A DNA stretch of 64,000 bases, from positions 49,655,581 to 49,719,580 of the forward strand of contig NC_087066.1 of NCBI RefSeq assembly GCF_963678635.1. The letters run 5' to 3'. Below the pieces are notes generated by a model. It did not search any database and had not been told where the DNA came from. It saw only the letters and a program-made list of their open reading frames with translations. Positions within the stretch are counted from its first letter, which is position 1. Every line of letters begins with the position of its first letter. The stretch comes from Symsagittifera roscoffensis. Taxonomy: Eukaryota > Xenacoelomorpha > Acoela > Convolutidae. The position numbers and the translations under genes were made by a program. Positions 10,797 to 20,852 of this stretch are shown in pieces.

Positions 10797-12201
10797 TCAT
10801 AAAATTCTGTCTTTTTTTAGGCTATCTGCGTTCTGGTGCTTGTCACGGGTACGGTGCTCTATGATCATGTGGTATCCATCCAGGCGCACGATCCAACGAC
10901 CAATATAACTTTGGTCCATCGAATAGGTTTTCAGCCAGGCAAGGGCACGATTATCAACACGTAACTTGAAGGGAGCACTCCCTAAGTAGGCCCTGTATTT
11001 TTCCACGAAAGTGATCACCGCAAACATCTCTGCTTTTGGTGCGCCGTACTTCATTTCAGTATCACTCAGGACTTTACTCCCGTAGGCTATCGGACAAAGA
11101 ACCGTTCTCCCGTTCCACTCCTGCTCCTGGTGAAGTATGCCCGATATCGCAACCACTGATGCATCCGTGTCCAGCACGAACATTCTCTTCTCTGTTGGCA
11201 TGCCGAGGACCGGTGCCTCGCAAAGTTCAAGTTTGATGTTTTCAAATGAAACTTGTGCCTCATCAGTCCAAGTGAACTTTTTGCACTTGTTTCTCATCAA
11301 CCTCTGCATGGGGTATATTTTGTCAGCATACCCCTTGATGAACTCTCGATAATAATTAGCGAATCCCAAAAAACTCATCAGCTGTGTATCTGTCTTAGGT
11401 GCCTTCCAGGTCAGCACCGCTTCAACCGCTTCGGGATCTGGTCTCACTCCATGTTTGTCAACCAGGCGGCCCAGATACTTTATGGAATCCCTGAGGATTT
11501 CACACTTAGAGGGTTTACATTTCAGACCCGCCTGCTTCATGCAAGAAAACACCTCCTCCCTCCAACCTCTCTATGTGGTCTTCTCAGGTTGGTGTTGCAA
11601 TCACGACATCATCGACATAACACATGATGAGATTCCCGTATTTCTTAGTGACGCTCGTGAGTGCCTGGGCCATCAGTCGCTGGAATGTGGCCGTCGCGTT
11701 GTACAATCCGAATGGCATCCTCTTCCAGTGGAACAATCCCAGCTCACACGCGAAGCCTGTTTTCTCTCGATCCTGCTTTCTGAGTGGCACTTGCCAGAAC
11801 GCAGAGCCCAAATCCAACGTCGTGAAGAACTTCGCGTCTCCCAGCTTGGATAGGCTCTCATCGATGCGGGGAATCGGGTATGCGTCCTTTATAGTCACTG
11901 CGTTCAGATAACGGAAATCACAACAAAATCTGAGTTGTCCCCCTTTCTTTTTCGCCATGACCACGCCACAAGCCCAAGGGGACTTCGACGGCTCGATCAT
12001 GTCGTACTCCATTGACATCTCGATTTCCTTCCTACACGCTTCTGACTTGTTTGGGGTCATTCTTCTCGCCCCTTCCCTATGAGGTACCGAGCCCTCTTCT
12101 ATCTCAATCTCGTGTTCTACAAAATTACAACAACCTATGTTGGCCTTATGTTTCGAAAAAACGTCTGCGTTCCGATTTAGCACCACTCTGAGCGAACCTA
12201 G
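10797..12201 (-). pseudogene. pol: Element A pol: reverse transcriptase and RNase H
   Basis: RT lies at about 12186-11584. It has the substrate-binding LDLGSAFWQ, the MPFGLYNA motif and an intact YVDD catalytic box. A TGA (11584-11586) directly follows the palm, and a small G-rich insertion near 11555 shifts the frame into the RT thumb and RNase H (11552-10797). RNase H keeps its acidic residues in DTDAS, AEMFAV and RVDNRA. The frame ends in a run of seven A (about 10812-10818), and the frame needed for the rest of pol lies one base over. RT is in frame with the protease across a single TAA at 12202. Confidence 0.9.
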
Positions 12202-13869
12202 TTACTTGTCTGATATTTTACCCTTCAGATGTTCTATCTCAGGTAGGACAGGTTTATTCGCTGCTAACTCTGCTTCTGTCGGCCTCTCAGGAAAGTTGGA
12301 ACAACGAGACAGCCCCTCATCTGTTTCCGACTTCATTGAAAACAATTTCCTAGAAGATTTCAATTCATTCACTCTCTTCATTATACATTCTTGGTTCGCA
12401 TGTAATGGACATTTAGTTACATCAAACTTTTTCAAGTTCTCCACACTCTGAAAGTCTGTGTTCAGAGGCAAAGCGTAGCCAAGTTTCTTTCCCCTCTGTA
12501 TTGTCACTGTTGTTGCTTCTGTGTTCAATAACACACTCACACACAGTCCGCTCTGAGTGAGTGAGAAGCTTCTTCCTAAACTAGCCGAGCTTTTAGTGTT
12601 TGGATTTGGTACCAGACACACCTGTCTGTCATTGCTGAGTTCATTCAAGTTCCTCATCCTAAACGTCGCTACTACGGCTTGGTTTGGTTTTAATCTAACT
12701 TTTCGATCCAGAAAAATCGGCACCTTGGCCTGGTTAATTAAGATCTTATTAAGGGGTCTCTTTTCATACTTTCTCTCAGGATCCTTGATCCTAATCAACC
12801 CGTCATTGAGATCGATCGTGACGTCAAAGTTGCGCACGGAATCCCTTCCTAAGATGAACTGATCGGATTCGTCCAAATTCTCCACTACCAGGAAGCTCAT
12901 CCAAAGATGTCTTCCTCCGAGTTGCAGTGAAATGATTGGGGTTCGTCCAGTCACATAGATCGCTCCCTGATTGGCAGCTGCCATACACTTGTTGGCAGCT
13001 GCCGACCTTTCGAAACCCATATCGGTCCAAGTTTTGACTGGCATGACACTAACCACTGCTCCCGTGTCTAGCAATCCATTTACTGAAAGTTGCCTGCCTT
13101 GCACGTCCAGCACGTGCGCAGCCAGACCGGCCTCGCAACCTGTATGCACCGCATCTTGTTCGAGCATCGCGTTGTGTCCGATTCGTCTAACCTTCAGCTC
13201 CTCTTGACCAATGTATATCCGGCCAATCTGATCGTTCGCATCAGTTATGTGAGCTTTCGTGTAGATATTGATGCCATCCACATTCATTAGGATCGGGTAA
13301 GGGCCATGGACATCGATATAATGTCCATCCACTTTCATCAGCCTCGGACCTCCCGTTGTGAGCAGCGCTTGCACTACCCTGGAGTCCAGTTTGGGATCTT
13401 TCTCCTTCAGGTAGTCGGCATAGATGTCCAGGTGGACTAGTGTAATCTCGGACGGTTCACTCAAGTTCTTGACCACCTGGTGCCCTGCGACTGAGATAAT
13501 GGACATTATTTTTGTCCCCTCTTTCGTCATGCCGAAAATTTTACCAGATATAACGTTCAGTTTTAGTCCTTGTTTCCTGGGTTCCTCTTTGTCTTCTACT
13601 TTCGTCGTTTTACCCAGAATATTAAAACTTTCCCGAAGATCTGTGCTCTCCAGCTCCGACCTTACCCATTGCTCCACTTCTTTCGTGGCTAGGTCCTGTT
13701 TGACATTCTGCAGCGCTGTCCTTGCCGCCAGGCCGTAATCCACCTTGAGTGGGCTAGACGACTCTGCCTCGAGGTTCGAGGCTACCACCTCGTCAGGCAG
13801 TGTCTTTACCTTTTTGGTCGTGAAGGTGCTCGGTGTCGTCTCCTTCCTCCGAGATTCAGCCTCGTTCAT
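12202..13869 (-). CDS. pol: Element A pol: protease ORF (aspartic protease plus flanking domains)
   Basis: The 555-residue frame starts at ATG 13869-13867, whose A is also the last base of the gag stop (TGATG). Ahead of the protease there are about 260 residues with no domain I recognise. The catalytic motif LLDTGA is at about residues 266-271, and the ILGRD signature follows about 80 residues later, typical of retroviral-type aspartic proteases. A long C-terminal part ends at TAA 12202-12204. The bases after the stop are CTAG, and RT continues in the same frame, so this is either a nonsense mutation or a readthrough junction. Known role: maturation of Gag and Pol. Confidence 0.85.
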   Translation of the reverse strand: MNEAESRRKETTPSTFTTKKVKTLPDEVVASNLEAESSSPLKVDYGLAARTALQNVKQDLATKEVEQWVRSELESTDLRESFNILGKTTKVEDKEEPRKQGLKLNVISGKIFGMTKEGTKIMSIISVAGHQVVKNLSEPSEITLVHLDIYADYLKEKDPKLDSRVVQALLTTGGPRLMKVDGHYIDVHGPYPILMNVDGINIYTKAHITDANDQIGRIYIGQEELKVRRIGHNAMLEQDAVHTGCEAGLAAHVLDVQGRQLSVNGLLDTGAVVSVMPVKTWTDMGFERSAAANKCMAAANQGAIYVTGRTPIISLQLGGRHLWMSFLVVENLDESDQFILGRDSVRNFDVTIDLNDGLIRIKDPERKYEKRPLNKILINQAKVPIFLDRKVRLKPNQAVVATFRMRNLNELSNDRQVCLVPNPNTKSSASLGRSFSLTQSGLCVSVLLNTEATTVTIQRGKKLGYALPLNTDFQSVENLKKFDVTKCPLHANQECIMKRVNELKSSRKLFSMKSETDEGLSRCSNFPERPTEAELAANKPVLPEIEHLKGKISDK

Positions 13870-15666
13870 CAGACGTGCTCGACTGGCCTCTTCGTGGCGG
13901 GATGTTTCGCGTCCGCTACTGCATCCCAAAATTGACTACAATCCGACTTGAAGTGTCCCTCCAAATTACAGAAGAAACACCTCGGACCATATTTCATGAT
14001 GAGCCCTCTGACGTACTCTTCATGATCCTCGTCGGTCGCGTCGGCGTCCTCGAGAAAGTAGCATATCGCCTTCATGTTCTGTTTGTATGCAGAACACGCG
14101 GAAACGTGATGGTCCATCGAACCACAATTCGCACACGACCTCCTCTTATCCATGTCATCGCGAGGTTTGTACCAACTGGAATTCGCACCATTGTTTGTCC
14201 CGCTATAGTTGCCATAATTGCTGTAACGGTTTTGCGCCCTCGGTTTTATGAGTAAATACTCGCGTGACTTCAAACGCAAATCGTCGGGCGTGGGTACTTG
14301 GTCAAGCGACAGGGTGAAGTGTGTGGCCAACATTGTCTTCAACTCCTCACTCCTTACTCCGTCCATGAACTTCGAAGCAATCGCCAAGTTTCGCTCGGAT
14401 ATTCTCTCATCTGGGTTGCTTCTCCTCCTAAGCAATTCAAGGTCGTCCAAAAATTTATCCATGGATTCGTCATCTCTTTGACGCCTCTTTTCGAACTTCA
14501 CCATAGCCTGGTGCCCTTGTACTCCAGAGCCGAAACGATTGAGCAGGTTGTCGAATATCTTGCGAGCGCTGTCTCTCTCATTGGCTCTTTTCGCCATTAC
14601 ACAACTTAGTGCAGTACCCTCCAGGTTGCTTGTTAGCGCGCTGCACTCTTGTTTCTTGGAGAGATTCTCTTCCTCAAAGTGTAACTTCATCACCTCTATC
14701 CAAGTATCGATGCAGCCGTCTGTCTCGTCTTTATATGACTTCGGCTTTTTCAGTGTCCTTCTTGACCTCTCTCCTCTCTCGGTTGACTTCGAGAGCTTGG
14801 TGATGAATGTTTCGAGAGATCTCTTCAGGGGCTCAAACATCGAGGCATACATCTTTGTGTCCTGTGAGACTGTAGTCAGATCTGGTACTGAACTGACTTG
14901 TGGCACAGTTGGCAACCTTGTCTCCGGGGTGGCATCTGCCTCCGGTGGGACTGGATTCGTCCAGCCAGGGCTCCTTGTTTCTAGGTTCGTAGTTCGTTCT
15001 CGAGCCTTGCTGGGCTCTGGCATTACTGCCCGTACCATCTCCATCATTCGCATGGCGTGAGCGCTCCCTTGGGTTGGAACGCTCCTGCCAATTGCTCCCA
15101 TTCAGGATCGCGTCAAGCTTCCGCATCATTAAGTCAGACTTTGCATCTAACCTTTTCTCCAGGCTAGTCATCGTGTGGGCGTAGGTACTATCATGATCGT
15201 TCAACAATCGTTCGATCTCCCTGGTCATCCTAGCCTCTCTTTCGTATGACTCCTTGTTTGCCTGTGCCAGGCTCTCCGCCAGGCATTGATCGGTGTTGCG
15301 AATCAACTGAGCCTGATCCACCCTCGCCGGCGACTTCACGTGCGTTAGTTCGTGTCTCAGATTCTCTTGACCTTTGTGAGCTCTCTCATCAACCTGACCT
15401 ATTCTTTTAGTCATATCCCGTCTCAGTTCATCCAGACCATTCATTACGCCAGCAAACATGTCACTTATGTCGCCAGTGGCCCCAGATGACGGGGTTAGTC
15501 CCAAAGAAGATGAGGTTAACTGCGGTTGCAGCCTGGTGCTTGATGACGCACCGCCTTTTTGCTTGCTCATCGACGTCATCAATCTGTCGAACGTTGATGA
15601 CGCTCCCATCGTTATCCCATCTGACATGGGCCTGGTCGGCGAGGCGGACGACGCCTTCCTGCTCAT
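13869..15666 (-). pseudogene. gag: Element A gag (coiled-coil N-terminus, capsid region, two CCHC knuckles)
   Basis: Start chosen at ATG 15666-15664, the first ATG in frame. The first part (15666-14833 frame) is Ser/Thr-rich and then coiled coil with many charged heptads. The second part (15101-13869 frame, offset by +1) is a typical gypsy Gag region with a helical capsid-like stretch and two perfect CX2CX4HX4C zinc knuckles (starting CANCGS and CFFCNL). The switch most plausibly falls near 14950, inside the 270-bp overlap, and is probably an indel because it lies within gag. The stop TGA (13871-13869) overlaps the next ATG. Known role: particle assembly and RNA binding. Confidence 0.8.
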
Positions 15667-15884
15667 ATCGTTCACACACAAAACACAATAGATAATCAGA
15701 TAAGAATATCTTACAGGTGACAGCGACCTTTTGTCAGTATCAATTTATCGCCACACAGTTTATCAAGTCACTGTTTTGCTAAAATTAAACAATCTTTGAT
15801 AAAAAGCAGTGATGATTCAGAAACAGATCAATAAAACATAGTCTTAAAGAAAAAGACTTCCCTCAATCGGAACGATCCGAAAGA

Positions 15885-16200
15885 ACAAAGCCCAGGACAC
15901 AGTCTTCTCAAGTGGGTGTGTATTTGCCTAATACACCCACCGAGGTCTTCTTTTAGGTACCCTGCGATTGCCCGAGCTGTCCTATTAAGTGGCTCAAGGC
16001 AACCTCTGATCGAAAATTTCTAAAGTCTATGAAAAAGCTCTCCCACACCCGGACTGCTCCAAGTGCACGAGAGTAGGGAACAACTTTTTTTCTCAAGTGA
16101 GTGTGTATTTGCCTAATACACTCACCGAGGTATTCCTTTATTTGTTCCCGGATTGCCCGAACTTTCCTATTAAGTAGCTCAAGGCAACCACACAACCAAA
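15885..16200 (-). repeat. Two-copy leader repeat with conserved hairpin
   Basis: Two diverged copies about 180 bp apart share a CTCAAGTG...CACCGAGG stem-loop (15907-15944 and 16093-16129), then a GATTGCCCGA block and CTATTAAGT. In copy 1 the arms read GTGGGTGTGTATT and AATACACCCAC. In copy 2 both arms change together (GTGAGTG.. and ..CACTCAC), keeping the pairing. The loop TGCCT is unchanged. Confidence 0.75.
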
Positions 16201-16392
16201 ATCACAATAAAAAAAAATTGTTCGGGTACTTCTGATGCACCCGATCTAGAATCCAAAGTTGATAACAAATTTCCGGGTCAAAATGGGCTCTTGTGATCCT
16301 TATAAGCACGCCTAATACCCTAATATGATCTTAATTAAATGGATACTTTCCGTTTCCCAAATTGCCACAGGAGGTTTCCTCAAGTTTCTAAC

Positions 16393-18482
16393 AAGGAAGG
16401 TTGTTTAGAAGGTTTAAGACACTCCGTAGGGTTACTTCTGAGGGTTGTTAAGACACTTAGCCTACTTCGGAGGGTACCTTAATCACCCAAGTTACTTCGG
16501 AGGGTCCCCTTAAATTTACCAAGGAGGGTCAATAAGATGCTTAGTTTGCTCCAGAGGGTTACTTCGGAGGGTACCTCCAAAATTTTCAAATTTTTGAGCC
16601 TCACTTAGAAAGGCCTTCAATTAACTTCAGAAAGCGTCAAAACAAGCTAAATTCTCTATGGGGGGGGCTGTTTTTACTTCTTTGGATGACCTCGTGGAAG
16701 TTTTCCACTAAGGAGGGTTGCTAAGGGCTTTAGCTGACTCCAGAGGGTTACCTCGGAGGGTTCCCCAAAAATCAAGAAAAAAGGTTATGTTACCGCGATA
16801 AAGTCTCCAAAAGCGGTCCACCTGACTTAAAACTAGGTTGGCTGACACGGTCAACCTTCCCAGTTGGATAAAAAGATGTTTTGATAAAATTTTCTGCCGC
16901 TCGGAGGGTTACCTACGATTTGGACCCTCCGAACCAACAAATTCTAAAAAAATTTTCTTTTCCGCAATTATCAACCCAAAAATGGTTGCGGTCCGGAAAA
17001 GTGGTCAAAAACGTCGACTTATGGTACCAAAATTATCCCGATCGGTTGGCTAGTCTTTGAGAAATTGCCAAAAACGTGCTTGTCCAAACGGCCTTTTTTC
17101 ACCACCTATATAGTTTCTGAGAAACTTTTTCCGCAATTCCTATCGAAAGTGCCTAAAAATAAATGAAACGAGCGTAGTAGCCCTGTACGGCACTGGAATA
17201 GTGCAAAAAACCAGATCAAAATTGGTTTGGAGACAAAAATTTGGCCAATAACTATCAAATTTGGACCCTCCGATTCCTTCCTTTTCCAATCCTTAAGTCG
17301 TTAGCTCTATCTACGGAGCTAATCGGAGGGTTACTCAAGAATTTTTCTGGCAGCCGAGCAAGTTATGCTAGCACGCTCCTAACACAAAAACTTTTATTGC
17401 TCTAACTCTAAAAACTCAAAAACTCGATTCCCAAAACCGATTGACAAAACTCCGAAAATTATCGAAATTTTGACCGAAAAATTTTGGTTTTCTCCAACTT
17501 TCACTGAGTCTTTTCTCACTCGGTTTCTCTAGTTAGGGGGATCGAACTACGTAGCTACTCTCTATATAAAAGCTTTTTGCTGTTCGGAAAAGCTCGGATA
17601 TCCAAAAATTTGGGGGTCTACAGTTTGATCAAAAATCGATAATTTTCGACAAAATTGGGTGTTTCTTGGGTCTAATTAGGAGATAAGTAATATGTAATAA
17701 GGATAATAACCTATTAGTAGTCGTTAATGAATAATACTATACCCTCCTTTGCACCAAAATACCCGAATTAAGACCCTTAACTCGGAAATTTGTAATCGAT
17801 GGAGGGTACAATCGGACCGCGCCAATCGTGCCCCCCACCACTTAAGTTTTAATGAAATAGTACCCGAACGATACTAAAATTGCTTCAACGATACCCAACA
17901 GTCGTTGCGGATGTTGTCCCTGATATCCCTGTTGAGTGTGGAACACGTTGATCAGCTTGCCACTCTACCCTCCGGTCACCGGCAAAATCACCATTAACGT
18001 GCTTAAACACTCAAATTACACTCGAGGGAGGGTATCCAACCCTTCACCAAAACACACAATCTTTCTATCAGAAACGATATAAATCAATCTGAAACAACAA
18101 CAAATAGGAAGGTCAGATCACATCTCGTCCGGAAATAACATATAAACTGTCACTTTACATTTTTTACTGTTTTTGGTCTTTTTTGGGGTTTTTTTTAAAC
18201 TATTTTTTGTACTTTTTTGTTTTCAAATAAATTTATTTTTGGCTTTTTCTTGGTTATACACTATTTTTAATTAGTTTTACGCTTTCTCTTTAATTGTTTT
18301 TGGTCCCGGGACCTTGGGACAAGCGGGCTCATGACTTCCCACCTAACCCTCCGGCCCCCGGAATTTTCGGTGTTAACTAAGTTAAAAAGCTAAATAGTAC
18401 TGGACGGAGGGTACGCACCTTCCCCCAGTGCAATAACGGTCCTTAAGGCCTCTAACTCGGGCATACGCACGGAGCGGAGGGT
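16393..18482. repeat. Cluster of 17 exact GGAGGGT/ACCCTCC heptamers
   Basis: Forward copies start at 16469, 16499, 16523, 16566, 16712, 16755, 16903, 17325, 17801, 18027, 18406 and 18476. Reverse copies start at 16924, 17265, 17741, 17967 and 18346. Two larger units (16521-16580 and 16710-16770) are clear diverged duplicates with heptamers 43 bp apart. Four reverse-forward pairs are exactly 60 bp apart start to start. Confidence 0.85.
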
Positions 18483-18551
18483 TCGTCGCTGAAACGCTTG
18501 CTGGTCTTATGCCTTTGACAGGCCCACCCAGGAGCGCCATAAAAACGTCTA

Positions 18552-19432
18552 TGTAACATTCGCCCAAATACTACACAGCGACTGAGCGTAGAAAAAGTAC
18601 CTATTAACGACTGGCAGGCGTCAGATACCTTAATCCTACTCGTTTTTCACCGTCTCGACCTTGCCAGTTGATTTTCTGGTCTGTTTAGGGCTAAGTAAAA
18701 AGTTACTATTTTTAGGCCATCAGTCAAACGACTTTTGATCAGCTTTCGTTTACATGAGAACACAACCAAATAGCTGAGTCTCGGATCCTCAGACTACGTG
18801 ATTGCCATTAAAAACACGGCTCGAACAACCTATTTTAACATGTTTTTGTGTGACAGTTCTATATTAAATCGATTGGAGATGGATTGACCCTTTCCTCTTT
18901 CTAGCTACTCATATTCTAAAATATCAAATTATACCGGTGTTAATTTAAAGTTTCAAGACATCCAAGTAGCTATACAGTCAGTTTTATATAGTCCCTTCAC
19001 ATAAAACAGTCTCTGGGGGACCAAGCCTCCGCTCCCGTAATCTTCCTGAGATAACGTTCTTATCTCTTCCAATTTGTGGTACGGGAGGGTTCCGTGGAAT
19101 ATTCCTTCCCCACTGAAGCTTCCTTCTCCACTAATATCCGCTGCTAAGAGTCTTATCGTGCGTTGTTGCCACGATAAGAGGCTTCGTGTTTTTCGTCTCT
19201 TGTGCGACCGTTTTCCACAATATTTGTCGTTGTTCTTTTTTTGTCGTTTTTCGTCAAAATGGCCGTCTTTTTGTATTTCTCAGAAATATTCACTTTTCAA
19301 TCGAAATTTTGAAAATAAAAATTCTAGAATATTCCTACCCTCCTTCGCAATACTTTTTTTTAATAAGGCCTTTATTCGTTTTTTCTCGTGTCGCCGGAAG
19401 GTTGCGCTGTGTCAATCTGGCAGAATGGCACA
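18552..19432 (-). repeat. 5' LTR of element A
   Basis: This 881-bp LTR is read on the - strand from TGTGTC (19432 side) to GTTACA (18552). It is highly similar to the opposite-strand copy at 1244-2125. It abuts element B's RT coding sequence at 19433 and the element A leader at 18551. Confidence 0.8.
18982..18990 (-). promoter_or_regulatory. TATA box of element A 5' LTR
   Basis: TATATAAAA on the - strand lies in the middle of the LTR and is shared with the copy at 1687-1695. Transcription of element A would start shortly after, near 18955 going left. Confidence 0.5.
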
Positions 19433-20852
19433 TCACCTTCACTTACTCGCGGGGGTAAATGAAGAACTGAAAAGAATGGAGACCGAAGGTCACATAATAA
19501 AACTGGAAAAGTGCGATGAAGATTGCTTTATCAGCCCGATTGTGGTTACACGGAAGAAAGACGGTTCAGTTAAATTGGCATTAGATTCGAAATTATTAAA
19601 CGATCAGGTTTTTTAAAATAAGTACCAAAAGCCAAATATACACGAACTTATAGACAACATGGCTCTTCAAACTTCAGAGAAATCCAACGGAAGAGTTTGG
19701 TTCAGCAACCTAGACTTGAAAAACACTTACAGTGAACTCAAATTATGCGACCAAACGAGCAAACAGTGTAATTTTATTATAGTAGGAGGCAAAACAACTG
19801 GAACGTATCAATTTTTAACTGGATTTTATGGATTGGGAGACATGGCCAATGAATTCCAACGGGTCATGGACTCCATTTTAAAGAACATACCGTTCTTAAA
19901 CTGTTATACAGATGCCATTCTGGTAGCTTCGAGGGGATCGTTGGAAGATCACAAAGCAATTGTTTATAAAATTTTAAAAATCCTAAATAAGAACAATTTG
20001 GCGGTGAAATGGGGGAAGTGTGCATTTTTCAAATCAGAGATAGAATGGCTAAGCTTCAAAATCTCCAATGACGGAGTACGACCGTTGGCCGGTAAAGCAG
20101 ACGCCATCAAGAATTTACCAATCTCTAAAATTATTTCGGACCTAAGCTCTCCATTACGTCCTCTACTGAATAAAAAATCTGTATATAAATGGGATAATGT
20201 TCACTCTGCATCCTTAGAAAAACTAAAATCCAAAATTGTAAATATCACGGAAAACAGCCACTTCGACATAACAGAAAAAACTAGGCTGAAAACGGATGCG
20301 TCGCACAAAGGACTAGGTGCGACTTTAGAACAGTTACAAGGGAACCAGTGGAAAACGATTGCTTTCGCCTCAAATTTCTTAAATAATCATGAAATGAAGT
20401 ATTCCACGAACGAATTAGAATTACTGGGCGTGATGTGGGCTTCTGAACATTTCAGAAATTACCTCTACGAGACAAAATTCCAAATCGTAACGGACCATAA
20501 AGCCCTACTTTCCGCACTTTCGGCAAATCACCGAAATAAGACCATGCACAGCTGATTCACCCGCTGGGTAAACAGACTTCTTCCTTTCAAGTTTAGAATA
20601 TCACACATCCCAGTGAAAGATATGGATTTTACTGATCTTTTATCTAGATTACCTTCAGGCAAAGCCCTACCAACTTCTTATAATGACGAAGAATTTGTAG
20701 TCGCCTCAATCGTCAAAACTCAGAACATTCTATTTAAAAGAACAAATTTCATTTCTGTAGATGTAAATTCTGTAGATAGACCGTCGGTCGCTGCAAGTAC
20801 TAATACTCTCGTTAATAGTAATATCCCGTCGTCGAAAATGCAAGCGATGTGA
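19433..20852 (+). pseudogene. pol: Gypsy element B: reverse transcriptase and RNase H
   Basis: Coding resumes exactly at the right LTR edge with the RT N-terminal helix and the ISPIVVTRKKDGS strand, in the frame left at 2985. A TAA at 19614-19616 interrupts, then 19659-20555 continues in the same frame with LDLKN, the FYGLGDM motif and RNase H (KTDAS, STNELELL, TDHKA). The catalytic box reads YTDA where YxDD is expected, and about 20-25 residues between RT and RNase H are missing. A TGA follows at 20553-20555, then a further readable stretch to 20852. The enzyme is dead by several criteria. Confidence 0.9.

Larger units (their letters stand above)
15667..18551 (-). other. 2.9-kb non-coding leader of element A
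   Basis: No coding potential is visible between the 5' LTR and gag. The leader has three parts. The gag-proximal part (about 15885-16200) is a two-copy repeat with hairpins. The middle (16390-16770) is built of GGAGGGT-containing units. The distal part (16900-18490) has four ACCCTCC...GGAGGGT units of fixed length. A TGGCGCTCC stretch 13 bases inside the LTR edge could be a tRNA primer-binding site, but its position is further in than usual, so this is uncertain. Confidence 0.6.
2986..19432 (-). mobile_element. Giant Ty3/gypsy retrotransposon 'A' with two accessory ORFs
   Basis: A 16.4-kb insertion splits element B's pol. On the - strand the order is 5' LTR (19432-18552), leader (18551-15667), gag, protease, RT-RNase H, integrase, ORF3 (macro-like), ORF4 (SGNH hydrolase), then a rearranged and truncated 3' LTR ending at 2986. 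Both outer ends are LTR ends (TGTAAC at 2986; GGCACA ending at 19432). The host sequence is gttca before and tcacc after, so only a 3-bp overlap (tca) is visible as target duplication. The coding part is clearly more GC-rich than the AT-rich surroundings, and its order RT-RNase H-integrase plus a GPF module places it in Ty3/gypsy. Multiple stops and frameshifts show the copy is dead. Confidence 0.85.

Noticed and set aside
14833-15101. Programmed frameshift inside gag
   Set aside because: It lies within gag ahead of the zinc knuckles, where a required shift would block Gag synthesis; a simple indel is more likely.
3285-15666. Alternative genetic code to explain in-frame stops in element A
   Set aside because: All three stop codons occur, frameshifts are also present, and the host kinase uses the standard code cleanly; decay is simpler.
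1244-19432. DIRS-type element (inverted terminal repeats)
   Set aside because: A DDE integrase and aspartic protease are encoded and no tyrosine recombinase is seen; the layout is explained by nested gypsy insertions.
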